Shown here in pieces: positions 33,331 through 41,350 of a stretch of DNA of 43,205 nt. Position 1 is the stretch's first letter, and every line of letters starts with the position of its first letter. Origin of the DNA: Candidatus Hemicellulosilyticus sp. P3 (GTDB lineage Bacteria > Bacteroidota > Bacteroidia > Bacteroidales > P3); assembly GCA_001543385.1 (NCBI GenBank), contig LPNH01000018.1:1-43205 (forward strand), read 5' to 3'. The translations under genes and the position numbers were made by a program. The notes under the pieces are model-generated. The model had not been told where the DNA came from. It saw nothing but the letters and a program-made list of their open reading frames with translations, and did no database searches.

Positions 33331-34689
33331 TCAGGCCTTGGCACGCTCCTCGAACTCCTTGGCGCTAATCTTCTCCACCTCCGGTTTCAGCTGCTTCTTC
33401 AGCAACTCGAACGTCTTGTGCAGGTAGAGTTGATCCACCACCTGGCGGCTGTTGTTCCCGTCGCGGGCGATGCTCTCCGCCGCCTCGCCGATGCGCTTCT
33501 CGTAAGCGGCGTCATCCTCACCCTCCTCACGTCCGGCGTTGCGGCCGATAAGCTCCTTGATGCGCGACACCACCTCCTCATGCGACGGGTCGATACGCTC
33601 AATCTTGTTCAGCGCACCGTCAATCAACTCCCACTTCATGCCGGGCAGATACTTCTCCGCCCAGTCCGCGTCGAGCTGCTCCGCCGTCAACTTTTCGTCC
33701 TTGCTGCGCGACAGAATCCAGCGCTTCAGAAACGCCTCAGGCAGTTCGGCGTCGAACTGCTCCAGCAGCGCCTTGCGCACCTGGTTCACAAACAAAATCT
33801 CACACTGCTCGGCGTTGGCTTGCTCAATCTGCCTGCCCACCGCCTTGCGGAACTGCTCCTCCGTCTTCACCCCTTCGCCCGGGAACACCCGCTCAAACAG
33901 CTCCTCGTCCAACGCATGGGGCGTGATGCGCGAACATCCGCTGATCGTCAACTCCATGTCACCTTTCAGCTTCTTCGCCGCCGCCGTGTCGAGACGGAAC
34001 ATCCGTTCCACGTCAGCCGTGCTGAACGCCTTGGCCACATTAAAAGTCACCTTCTCCTCGGCCTTTTTGCCCACAAAACTGTTGCGTATCTCCTCATCCT
34101 TCACCGACGGCAGCTCAAAACTCACAAACGACTGCACGCCGCCCTCCTTCACCTGACCCTGCTTGTCCAGCTCGACAGCCTTGCCGTAAATATAATCCCC
34201 GGCCTCCACCGTCTCGGGCGACTCGAACTTGCCATACTGGCGCGTCAGATAGTCCACCTGCTTCTCCGCATCCTTCGCTGTCACCTTCACCTGCGCCAGC
34301 TTCACATCCACCTTGTCCCAGGCGATGTTCACCGCCGGCATCAGCGCGGCGTCAAAATAAAACACAAACGAAGTCTCGTGCGCAAAATCCGGCTGCGGAG
34401 TCATCTCGTCGTTCGACAGCGGGCTGCCCAGCAGCTCCAGCTTCTCGTCGTCGATATACTTATACAGGCGCTCGCCCAACAAGTTCTGCACCTCGTCGGC
34501 CACCACGGACGACTTGTACATACGCTGAATCAGCCCCATCGGCGCCATACCCTTGCGGAAGCCCGGCACCGTGGCCTTATGTTGATACTCCTTCAGTTGG
34601 CGGGCGACACGCTCCTTGTAGTCATCCTCCACAATCTCCATCTTGATACGGAGGTCAAGGTTGCCCAATTTCTCGCTTGTAATATTCAT
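33331..34689 (-). CDS. tig: Trigger factor
   Basis: The ribosome-associated chaperone has 452 residues. The N-terminal ribosome-binding domain shows PGFRKGMAP (the family's GFRxGxxP signature at the tip of the domain). The middle region is FKBP-like but divergent (EAGDYIYGKAVEL...SFVSFELPS), and the C-terminal part is helical. The ATG at 34689 starts the family-typical MNITSEKLGNLDLRIKMEI; a 35-residue upstream extension in frame overlaps the promoter and was rejected. A Lys/Ala-rich end is normal. Confidence 0.93.
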   Translation of the reverse strand: MNITSEKLGNLDLRIKMEIVEDDYKERVARQLKEYQHKATVPGFRKGMAPMGLIQRMYKSSVVADEVQNLLGERLYKYIDDEKLELLGSPLSNDEMTPQPDFAHETSFVFYFDAALMPAVNIAWDKVDVKLAQVKVTAKDAEKQVDYLTRQYGKFESPETVEAGDYIYGKAVELDKQGQVKEGGVQSFVSFELPSVKDEEIRNSFVGKKAEEKVTFNVAKAFSTADVERMFRLDTAAAKKLKGDMELTISGCSRITPHALDEELFERVFPGEGVKTEEQFRKAVGRQIEQANAEQCEILFVNQVRKALLEQFDAELPEAFLKRWILSRSKDEKLTAEQLDADWAEKYLPGMKWELIDGALNKIERIDPSHEEVVSRIKELIGRNAGREEGEDDAAYEKRIGEAAESIARDGNNSRQVVDQLYLHKTFELLKKQLKPEVEKISAKEFEERAKA

Positions 34690-34750
34690 TGCGTTGAAAA
34701 TAAAAGAAATAAACAAAACATTCCGCTCGACACACGCCGAAACAGACGTG

Positions 34751-34758
34751 CAAAGATA
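34751..34758 (-). promoter_or_regulatory. -7 box for Trigger factor gene
   Basis: Minus-strand TATCTTTG is a perfect -7 consensus, 61 bases before the ATG. No -33 box at the right distance. Confidence 0.6.
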
Positions 34759-34908
34759 CAAAATATTTCCAACAACAGCCAGCCCCCGCCGCAAGCGTCA
34801 AGACCATCCGCCGCAAATCAAATCGCCGTTCGCGGCATACAATAATTCCGCCACATCCGCGTTATGTTCAAAATCAACCACCGTTTATCATCGTAAAACA
34901 CAACCCTC

Positions 34909-35472
34909 ATGAAACGCATCACAACGATCTTGGCGCTGACAGCCCTCACCTTCGGCGCCTTTGCGCAGAACGGCAAAACCGCGCAATATCCGAAAGGCTC
35001 CCGCGTGCTGGTGGCCTACTTCTCGGCGACGGGCGTCACCGAAGCCGCGGCGAAACAGGTGGCCGCCGTGACAGGCGGCGACCTCTACGCCATCACACCC
35101 GCCGACCCCTACACCGCCGCCGACCTGAACTGGCGCGACCGTCAGTCCCGCTCGTCGGCAGAGATGCACGACGTCTCAGCCCGTCCGCAGTTAGCCGACC
35201 GTGACGCACACATCGAAGACTACGACGTCATCTACATCGGCTTCCCCGTCTGGTGGAACACCGCACCGCGCATCATCAACAGCTTCATGGAGGCCTACAA
35301 CTTCACCGGCAAGCGCATGATTCCCTTCGCCACTTCGGGCGGTGACACTGTCGACGGAGCTGTCAGCGGACTCTCCGCCGCCTACCCCGACATCAAGTGG
35401 TCGGAAGGGCTGCTGCTCAACAACGCCACAGCAGACTCCATCCGTCAGAGGCTGGAACAATACGCCTGGTAA
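34909..35472 (+). CDS. Flavodoxin-fold protein with N-terminal export signal
   Basis: The protein has 187 residues. The first 20 (MKRITTILALTALTFGAFAQ) form a signal peptide, followed by a flavodoxin domain with VLVAYFSATGVTEAAAKQV (phosphate loop for FMN), YDVIYIGFPVWWNTAPRIIN, and FATSGGDTVDGAV. Exported flavodoxins of this kind are found in Bacteroidota; electron donors and acceptors are unknown. The gene ends 22 bases before the DUF4254 gene, so they may be co-transcribed. Confidence 0.87.
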   Translation: MKRITTILALTALTFGAFAQNGKTAQYPKGSRVLVAYFSATGVTEAAAKQVAAVTGGDLYAITPADPYTAADLNWRDRQSRSSAEMHDVSARPQLADRDAHIEDYDVIYIGFPVWWNTAPRIINSFMEAYNFTGKRMIPFATSGGDTVDGAVSGLSAAYPDIKWSEGLLLNNATADSIRQRLEQYAW

Positions 35473-35494
35473 CACCAACCCCGCTCCCATCCAC

Positions 35495-36094
35495 ATGAAA
35501 GCCAACGAACTCTACGACCTCTTCAGCCGGCAGGTGGCCGACTACCATATCGCCGACGACATCGACGCGGCGACCCGCAACCCCTACCCTGCCGACAGCT
35601 TCGGGTACCTGCTGTGGCAGAAAAGCCACATTGACACCGTACAGTGGCATCTGGAAGACCTCGTGCGTCCCGACGACGTAGACCCGGTGACAGCGTTGCA
35701 GCTCAAGCGCCGCATCGACCGTTCCAACCAGCAGCGCACCGACCTTGTCGAGCGCATCGACGACCACTATCTGGAGCGCTACGCAGGCGTGACACCGCAA
35801 CCCGGCGCCCGGATCAACACCGAGACTCCTGCCTGGGCCATCGACCGCTTGTCAATATTGGCACTGAAAATCTACCACTTCACCATCGAGGCGCAGCGCG
35901 GCGACGAAGCCCACCGCACCCGTTGCAAGCAAAAACTCGACACCCTCCTTGTACAACGCGGCGACCTGACCACCGCCATCGACCAGCTCTTCGACGAGCT
36001 CTCCGCCGGCACCCGCATCATGAAGGTATACCGGCAGATGAAGATGTACAACGACCCGTCGCTCAACCCGATGCTCTACAAGCAATCGTCATAG
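35495..36094 (+). CDS. DUF4254 protein
   Basis: The protein has 199 residues and is predicted to be mostly helical. Its features include an acidic start (MKANELYDLFSRQVADYHIAD), LLWQKSHIDTVQWHLEDLVRP and a C-terminal TRIMKVYRQMKMYNDPSLNP, which fit DUF4254. An in-frame ATG at 35342 is within the flavodoxin gene; the ATG at 35495 gives the family-typical start. It precedes a glycosyltransferase family 9 gene by 20 bases. DUF4254 next to this enzyme is a recurring Bacteroidota pair and probably works in lipopolysaccharide or related glycan assembly. No catalytic activity is known to me. Confidence 0.85.
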   Translation: MKANELYDLFSRQVADYHIADDIDAATRNPYPADSFGYLLWQKSHIDTVQWHLEDLVRPDDVDPVTALQLKRRIDRSNQQRTDLVERIDDHYLERYAGVTPQPGARINTETPAWAIDRLSILALKIYHFTIEAQRGDEAHRTRCKQKLDTLLVQRGDLTTAIDQLFDELSAGTRIMKVYRQMKMYNDPSLNPMLYKQSS

Positions 36095-36114
36095 CACGCC
36101 GACACCTCCGCTCC

Positions 36115-37146
36115 ATGCGCCTGTTAGTGATACGCCTTTCGGCTTTGGGCGACGTCGCCATTCTCGCCCCCGTGCTACGCGCCCGTGCCGCCGCCAACCC
36201 CGGCACCACCTTCCTGCTGGCTGCGCCGCCGCTGCTGCAGCCCCTCTTCGCCGGCATCGAAGGTGTCGAGTTCATCGCCACGCCGCGCCGCCAGTCGCCG
36301 CGCGAACTGGCAAGACAATGGATAGCGTTGCGCCCCGACCTCGTCGCCGACCTGCATGGCGTGCCGCGTGTACGCCGGGCGCTGTGCCGCCTGCGGCTGC
36401 ATGGCGTCGCCGTGCGTCACATCCGCAAAGAGCGCTGGCGCCGCTGGCGTCTCACACGCCGCCGGTGCAAAACACGCCGCCGCTTGACCGCCGCCTGGCA
36501 ACGCTACGACCGCGTCTTCGACGCCTGCGGCCTGCAGCCCGCCGCGGCAATAGCCGCCGAGTCCATGCAACCCCTCGCGCCGCGCCGCGCCGCCGACGGC
36601 CTGCGCCACATTGGCCTGGCCCCCGGGGCCCAACACCGCGGCAAAATCTGGCCCGCCGCATACATGGAGACACTTGTGCGGCAACTCAGTGCCGACCCCC
36701 GCAACCGCCTCCTGCTCTTCGGCGGCGCCGAAGACAAGCCGCAGTTGGAACGATGGAGCGCCGCCTACCCCAACACCCGCAGCCTGGCATGCCGCGGCAG
36801 TTTCGCCGACGAGCTGCAAGCCATGGCCGCTCTCGACCTCATGGTCAGCATGGACTCCGCCAACATGCACTTTGCCTCGGCATTAGGCGTGCCCGTCGTC
36901 AGCATCTGGGGCGCCACCCATCCCTTCGCCGGTTTCTACGGCTGGCGCCAACACCCCGGCAACGCACTCCAAGCCGACCTCCCGTGCCGCCCCTGTTCGG
37001 CCTACGGGCAGAAAGCCTGCCGCTACGGCGACTACCGTTGCCTCCACGCCGTCACCCCTGACGCCGTGCTGAGAAAAATAAACGAACTGACCGACTCGCC
37101 CTACCTGACGCCCGACGGCAGAACCACCGTGAATGTCGACCCCTGA
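36115..37146 (+). CDS. Glycosyltransferase family 9 (heptosyltransferase-like)
   Basis: The 343-residue GT-B enzyme begins MRLLVIRLSALGDVAILAPVL, with the first GT9 loop (SALGDV), and has GLAPGAQHRGKIWPAAYMETL as the donor-binding segment and MVSMDSANMHFASALGVPVVSIWGATHP as the second signature. It probably transfers heptose or a related sugar to lipopolysaccharide core. The segment 100-125 is unusually rich in Arg. Its 3' end overlaps the convergent sensor kinase gene by 46 bases. The start at 36115 is chosen from the family N-terminus; the frame is open much further upstream. Confidence 0.9.
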   Translation: MRLLVIRLSALGDVAILAPVLRARAAANPGTTFLLAAPPLLQPLFAGIEGVEFIATPRRQSPRELARQWIALRPDLVADLHGVPRVRRALCRLRLHGVAVRHIRKERWRRWRLTRRRCKTRRRLTAAWQRYDRVFDACGLQPAAAIAAESMQPLAPRRAADGLRHIGLAPGAQHRGKIWPAAYMETLVRQLSADPRNRLLLFGGAEDKPQLERWSAAYPNTRSLACRGSFADELQAMAALDLMVSMDSANMHFASALGVPVVSIWGATHPFAGFYGWRQHPGNALQADLPCRPCSAYGQKACRYGDYRCLHAVTPDAVLRKINELTDSPYLTPDGRTTVNVDP

Positions 37147-38633
37147 CCGAGCTCGCTTTCAACATCGACAGCACCCCGGTGCAGCGCCACCACCTGCGAC
37201 ACATAGTTCAGCCCGATGCCGAACCCCTTCACATTATGCACATTGCCTGTCGACACACGGTAAAACTTCTCGAAAATATGCTTCCTGTCCTCCGCGCTGA
37301 TGCCGATACCGTGGTCCGTCACTGAAAGCCGAACCCCCTGCGCGTCGCGCTGTGTGGCGATGACAATGTGCGGCGCCCCCTCCGAATACTTCACCGCGTT
37401 GTCCACCAAATTGTAAATCATATTCGTCAGGTGCATCTTGTCACCCTCGACAAGGGCCTGTCCGTCGCACAGCTCCACCTCCAACCTGCCGTTGCGGGAC
37501 TCCACCTGCAGGCCGAAACTGTTCACCACCTCGCGCACCAGATCGTTCAGATCCACGCTGACCGGACGGATGTAATAATGACGGTCCGACATCTTGCTGT
37601 TCTGCAGAATCGTCTCAATCAGCACCTGCATCCGGTGCGTCTCGTCCTTGATAACCGTCAGGAAACGCCGGCGTGTCGGCGCGTCGAGCGTCACCGTCTC
37701 GTCGCGCAACATCTCGTTCGTCAGACTGATCGTGGCGACAGGAGTCTTCAACTCATGTGTCATATTATTGATAAACGTCGTCTTCATTTCGTCCAGCATG
37801 TTCAGCTTCATAATAATGCGGATACACACTAAAAACAGCGCCACGAGGATGGCAATCAGCAGCAGACTCGTCACCAAGTCGAAACGCTGGTCTGTCAGCA
37901 GGCGCAGATCCGACGGCCGGAACGCAAGCACCACATAATAATCGTCGACAGCCGGCAGGCCGCCCAGATGCAGGTTATAGCGGAACGGCGAAGTGCGCAG
38001 CCTGTCGGACACCGCAACATCGCTGGCATAAAGCAGGTCGTCGCGCGAGGCACGCAGCACACCCAACTCGGGCGTCAAATCGACCCCGTTGATAATCAAC
38101 TCCTCGCGCACCAACGAATCCAACAAAGCATAATTAAAATCCGAGTCAAACACCTCGTCGCTCGAAACCAGCCCGTCGTCCATCATCGAGAGGCTGCGGG
38201 CGTCCGTCACCTGCAAGCGCTTGCGGGCGTTAAGCAGCGTGTTGTACTGCACCACCACATGGCTGTCCGAACGCGACAAGCGGACGCGACGGCGGATATA
38301 GGCGCTGTCCTGCAGCACCGTGCCGAACTGCACCTCCTGCTCATTATAAAACAAATCCTCATGCTGGCTCACCAGTTCTATCATACGATCGTTCAGCTCC
38401 TCATAACGCCGGAAAGCACGCATCGAGGCACGGTCGGCGGGCGACACATAGTCGTCCAGCTTCATCTGGCCAAACTGCGCCACCACATTGTCCATAGCGT
38501 TAGCCACACTGACATTGAACAAATTGCGGCTCACATTCACTGAGCGGTGCGTCTGCACCACCTGCACCACCACCAGGCCGATAGAAGTCAGCACCATCGC
38601 CACGACAAGGACAATAAAAGGCAAACGTTTCAT
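37101..38633 (-). CDS. Membrane sensor histidine kinase, no adjacent regulator
   Basis: The 510-residue kinase has transmembrane segments at about 5-27 and 254-275 around a 225-residue extracytoplasmic sensor, then the dimerisation helix with His293 (NNMTHELKTPVA) and the ATPase domain (N box NMIYNLVDNAVKYSEG; VTDHGIGIS; FGIGLNYVS). It resembles the RprX-type kinases of Bacteroides in size and layout. No response regulator lies beside it: the neighbours are GT9 (convergent) and radical SAM (divergent). Upstream extension to 38819 is in frame, but the ATG at 38633 gives the membrane anchor start. Confidence 0.9.
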   Translation of the reverse strand: MKRLPFIVLVVAMVLTSIGLVVVQVVQTHRSVNVSRNLFNVSVANAMDNVVAQFGQMKLDDYVSPADRASMRAFRRYEELNDRMIELVSQHEDLFYNEQEVQFGTVLQDSAYIRRRVRLSRSDSHVVVQYNTLLNARKRLQVTDARSLSMMDDGLVSSDEVFDSDFNYALLDSLVREELIINGVDLTPELGVLRASRDDLLYASDVAVSDRLRTSPFRYNLHLGGLPAVDDYYVVLAFRPSDLRLLTDQRFDLVTSLLLIAILVALFLVCIRIIMKLNMLDEMKTTFINNMTHELKTPVATISLTNEMLRDETVTLDAPTRRRFLTVIKDETHRMQVLIETILQNSKMSDRHYYIRPVSVDLNDLVREVVNSFGLQVESRNGRLEVELCDGQALVEGDKMHLTNMIYNLVDNAVKYSEGAPHIVIATQRDAQGVRLSVTDHGIGISAEDRKHIFEKFYRVSTGNVHNVKGFGIGLNYVSQVVALHRGAVDVESELGQGSTFTVVLPSGVR

Positions 38634-38658
38634 AACAAAAACAGATGATATAACGCCA

Positions 38659-38690
38659 TTGCAAAGGTAAACAAAAAAAGAGTATCTTTG
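38659..38690 (+). promoter_or_regulatory. Interlocked divergent promoters (kinase and radical SAM gene)
   Basis: On the plus strand TTG at 38659-38661 and TATCTTTG at 38683-38690 (21 bases apart) serve the radical SAM gene at 38710. On the minus strand TACCTTTG occupies 38669-38662 and serves the kinase gene. The minus-strand -7 box overlaps the region just after the plus-strand -33 box, so both polymerases cannot bind together. Confidence 0.6.
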
Positions 38691-38709
38691 CACACCAAAA
38701 CGTCCTGCC

Positions 38710-39465
38710 ATGCTACGCGAAAAAACCGTCTTTGGCCCCATACACAGCCGCCGGCTCGGCAACTCATTAGGCATCAACCTGCTGCCCGAAGAGGGCAAAC
38801 TCTGCAACTTCGACTGCATCTACTGCGAATGCGGCTGGAACCGCGACGGACACGGTGACACCCGGCTGCCTTCCGCCCGGGAAGTGCGCGACAAACTCGA
38901 CGCCATGCTGCGGCGCTGCGCCGCCGAAAGCATCGCCATCGACAGCATCACCTTCAGCGGCGACGGCGAGCCCACGCTCAACCCCGACTTCGCCGCCATC
39001 ATCGACGACACCCTGCGCCTGCGCGACCGCCACTATCCGGCGGCGCAAGTCTCCGTGCTCACCAATGCCACACGCGCCGACCGCCCTGATGTCGCCGCCG
39101 CGCTGCGCCGTGTCGACAACGCCATCATGAAAATCGACGCACCCACCAACGCCTTGGCCGCCGTCATCAACCGGCCTGCGCCGGGCTACGACGTCGCCCG
39201 CGTCGTCGAGTCGCTCAAAGCCTTCGACGGCCGGTTCGTGCTCCAAACCTGCATGCTGCGCTGCAGCGACTACGACTCCACCCAACCTGCCGTGCTCGAC
39301 GGCTGGATGGACATCGTGCGCACCCTGCGTCCGCGCCGCATCATGGTCTACACCGTCGACCGTGCCACCCCCCGTCCCGACATAGAAAAACTCAGCCCCG
39401 ACACCATGCGCCGGCTCGTGCAGCCCCTCCTCGACGAAGGCTTCCAAATCGAAATTTACGGCTAA
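38710..39465 (+). CDS. Radical SAM protein (COG0731-like)
   Basis: The enzyme has 251 residues. The cluster motif is CNFDCIYC (C-x3-C-x2-C) followed by ECGWNRDG, the S-adenosylmethionine glycine motif is SGDGEPTLN, and VLTNAT is a later strand. The N-terminus VFGPIHSRRLGNSLGINLLP is typical of the COG0731 group, which is related to the wyosine-synthesis enzymes but whose bacterial substrates are mostly unknown. It ends 96 bases before the Pfs gene, which has its own -7 box. Confidence 0.88.
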   Translation: MLREKTVFGPIHSRRLGNSLGINLLPEEGKLCNFDCIYCECGWNRDGHGDTRLPSAREVRDKLDAMLRRCAAESIAIDSITFSGDGEPTLNPDFAAIIDDTLRLRDRHYPAAQVSVLTNATRADRPDVAAALRRVDNAIMKIDAPTNALAAVINRPAPGYDVARVVESLKAFDGRFVLQTCMLRCSDYDSTQPAVLDGWMDIVRTLRPRRIMVYTVDRATPRPDIEKLSPDTMRRLVQPLLDEGFQIEIYG

Positions 39466-39482
39466 GCAAAAGAAAAAAATCG

Positions 39483-39490
39483 TATCTTTG
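39483..39490 (+). promoter_or_regulatory. -7 box of the nucleosidase gene
   Basis: TATCTTTG is a perfect -7 consensus 71 bases before the ATG at 39562. A -33 box is not clear. Confidence 0.5.
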
Positions 39491-39561
39491 CAAAAAATTT
39501 CAAGACACCGGCCAACGCTCCCGTCGCCCGGACAGCCTTGAAGCCAACTTGAAAAGACCAC

Positions 39562-40221
39562 ATGACAATCGGCATCCTCACCGCCATGGACATTGAATAC
39601 CGCCACTTGGTGGCGATGCTGGGCGGGCAGTCCGACGGCCGTCACGGCGCACACAGCGTTATTGCCTGCCAGACCGGCATCGGCAAAGTCAACGCCGCCG
39701 TCACCACCTGCCGTCTCATTGCCGACCGCAAGCCCGACTGCATTATCAGCACCGGCCTTGCCGGCGGGCTCGCCCCGGAGCTCCATCCGGGCGACCTCGT
39801 CATCGGACGGCAGTGCGCCTACCACGACGTGTGGTGCTCCATGGGCAACGAGTGGGGACAGGTGCAGGGGCTGCCGACGCGCTTCAACGCCGACGCCCGT
39901 CTGTTGGCCTGCGCACGCCAAGTGTCCGCCACGGCCCATACCGTCGAAGGGCTCATCGTCACCGGCGACCAATTCATCGACAGCGCCGACGGCGTGGCCG
40001 CCATCCGCCAGCGGACCCCCGACGCCTTGGCCTGCGAGATGGAATCGACCGCCATCGCCCAAACCTGCCATCTGCACGGAGTGCCCTTCCTCGCCGTGCG
40101 CCTTGTCAGCGACACCCCCGCCGACACCGCCGACCACGCCATGCAGTGGGAGACCTTCCTGCAGTCCATGAGCGACCGGTCGTTCCAATGGACCAAAGGG
40201 CTGCTGGATGCCTTGGGGTGA
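39562..40221 (+). CDS. mtnN: 5'-methylthioadenosine/S-adenosylhomocysteine nucleosidase (Pfs/MtnN)
   Basis: The 219-residue enzyme hydrolyses S-adenosylhomocysteine to adenine and S-ribosylhomocysteine, the LuxS substrate, and also methylthioadenosine. The conserved N-terminal Glu is E12 (AMDIEYRHL), the ribose-binding region is ACEMEST (158-163), and the catalytic Asp is D184 in RLVSDTPAD. STGLAGGL is the strand-turn for base binding. LuxS is encoded at 11.8-12.3 kb in this window, so the two enzymes act in sequence. A 9-base tandem repeat and tRNA-Arg follow. Confidence 0.92.
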   Translation: MTIGILTAMDIEYRHLVAMLGGQSDGRHGAHSVIACQTGIGKVNAAVTTCRLIADRKPDCIISTGLAGGLAPELHPGDLVIGRQCAYHDVWCSMGNEWGQVQGLPTRFNADARLLACARQVSATAHTVEGLIVTGDQFIDSADGVAAIRQRTPDALACEMESTAIAQTCHLHGVPFLAVRLVSDTPADTADHAMQWETFLQSMSDRSFQWTKGLLDALG

Positions 40222-40224
40222 TAG

Positions 40225-40263
40225 GTCTAATAAGTCAAATAAGTCTAATAAGTCCAATAGGTC
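40225..40263. repeat. Four imperfect 9-base tandem repeats
   Basis: Units GTCTAATAA, GTCAAATAA, GTCTAATAA and GTCCAATAG follow one another, plus a final GTC. They lie between the nucleosidase stop and the tRNA. The copy number is a likely site of length variation; no function is evident. Confidence 0.8.
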
Positions 40264-40278
40264 ACACTTTTTATCATA

Positions 40279-40355
40279 GGCCCCGTAGTTCAGCTGAATA
40301 GAACGTCGGATTCCGGTTCCGAAAGTCGTGGGTTTGAATCCCGCCGGGGTCACCA
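40279..40355 (+). tRNA. tRNA-Arg (anticodon CCG)
   Basis: A 77-base cloverleaf is complete. The acceptor stem GGCCCCG pairs with CGGGGTC (one G-T pair), with discriminator A and encoded CCA at 40353-40355. The anticodon stem TCGGA/TCCGA encloses the loop TTCCGGT, so the anticodon is CCG (40313-40315), which reads CGG (Arg). The T-loop region has GGTTTGAATCCC. A 12-base hairpin follows at 40367-40393. Confidence 0.93.
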
Positions 40356-40366
40356 TCCAACACTTG

Positions 40367-40393
40367 GTCAACGCAGGCAACGCCTGCGTTGAC
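40367..40393 (+). terminator. Hairpin downstream of tRNA-Arg
   Basis: Arms 40367-40378 and 40382-40393 are perfectly paired around a 3-base loop, 11 bases after the tRNA. It lies between the tRNA and the EamA gene and may end the tRNA transcript. No T-run follows. Confidence 0.6.
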
Positions 40394-40411
40394 TGTATCA
40401 TAAAGCAAAAC

Positions 40412-41335
40412 ATGAAGCAAACCCTCGTCAACCTGCTGCTGGGACTGGCGGCTCTTTTCTGGGGCGCCAGCTTCATCATCACCAAAGAAATCTTCGACAG
40501 CGAGCCGCACATCACCGTGCTGCACCTCATCACCTTCCGCATGGTCTGCGCCACCGCCGTCACCCTGCCCCTGCTGGCCGCCCTGCGCCGGCTCGAACCC
40601 GTCCGCCGCGGCGACCTGAAATGGTTTCTGCTCCTGGCCTTTGCCGAGCCCTTCCTCTACAGTTTCTGCGAAACCAGCGGCGTGCAGCGTGTCAGCGGCA
40701 GCCTCTCCGCCGTCATCGTCGCCACCATCCCCTTCTTCGTCGCCCTTGCCAACGCCGCCGTCTACCGTGAGCGGCTGCACAGCGCCGTGCTCTGCGGCGT
40801 GCTGCTGTCGGTGGGGGGCATCGGCCTCCTCGTGCAGGGCAACGGCGCCCTCGCCGCCTCACCCGAGACCCTGCGCAGCGGTGTCGCCTACCTTGCCGCC
40901 GCCGTCGCCATCGCCGTCGTCTACACCCTCGTCCTTGTACGCGTCGCCGACCGCTACCGTGCCGTCACCATCACCGCGTGGCAAAACCTCTTCGGCCTCT
41001 GCTACTTCCTGCCCGTCATGCTGCTGCACGACGGCGCCACACTGCCCCTCATCACCTACAGCCCCAGACTCATCCTGCTCGTGCTCGCCCTCGGCATCCT
41101 CTGCAGCACCGTAGCCTACATATTCTACAACCACGGCGTACAACACCTTGGCGCCACAGCCGCCTGCGTCTACACCAACTTCATCCCCATCTTCTCCTTC
41201 CTCACCGCCATCGCCATCGGCCAGGAACACTTCAGCTGGCAACGCCTTGCCGGCATCGCGCTGGTCATCGCAGGCGCCACCCTGGCACAACTCCCCGAGC
41301 GGCCTAAACGCTCCGGACCGTCCCGGAACCAATAA
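40412..41335 (+). CDS. EamA-family (DMT) membrane transporter
   Basis: The 307-residue protein has ten hydrophobic helices in two homologous halves of five, the EamA/DMT pattern (first helix LLLGLAALFWGASFIITKEI; second half AVAIAVVYTLVLVRVADRY, LLVLALGILCSTVAYIFYNHG, AIAIGQEHFSWQRLAGIAL). GASF and GVQHLGATAACVYTNFIPIFSFLTA are typical. Members export amino acids, metabolites or drugs; the substrate is unknown. The chosen ATG avoids the in-frame tRNA sequence. The protease gene begins 15 bases after the stop. Confidence 0.9.
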   Translation: MKQTLVNLLLGLAALFWGASFIITKEIFDSEPHITVLHLITFRMVCATAVTLPLLAALRRLEPVRRGDLKWFLLLAFAEPFLYSFCETSGVQRVSGSLSAVIVATIPFFVALANAAVYRERLHSAVLCGVLLSVGGIGLLVQGNGALAASPETLRSGVAYLAAAVAIAVVYTLVLVRVADRYRAVTITAWQNLFGLCYFLPVMLLHDGATLPLITYSPRLILLVLALGILCSTVAYIFYNHGVQHLGATAACVYTNFIPIFSFLTAIAIGQEHFSWQRLAGIALVIAGATLAQLPERPKRSGPSRNQ

Positions 41336-41350
41336 ACAAGAGCACAACCC

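Noticed and set aside
33418..34845. Plus-strand open frame (475 codons) over Trigger factor
   Set aside because: Leu/His/Arg-rich product opposite a clear Trigger factor gene; a codon-bias shadow.
40225..40263. Tandem repeats as a CRISPR array
   Set aside because: Nine-base units without spacers and no cas genes anywhere in the window.
38767..40563. Antisense open frame (598 codons) crossing radical SAM, nucleosidase, tRNA and EamA genes
   Set aside because: It runs through a tRNA and three real genes and gives a product with no family features.
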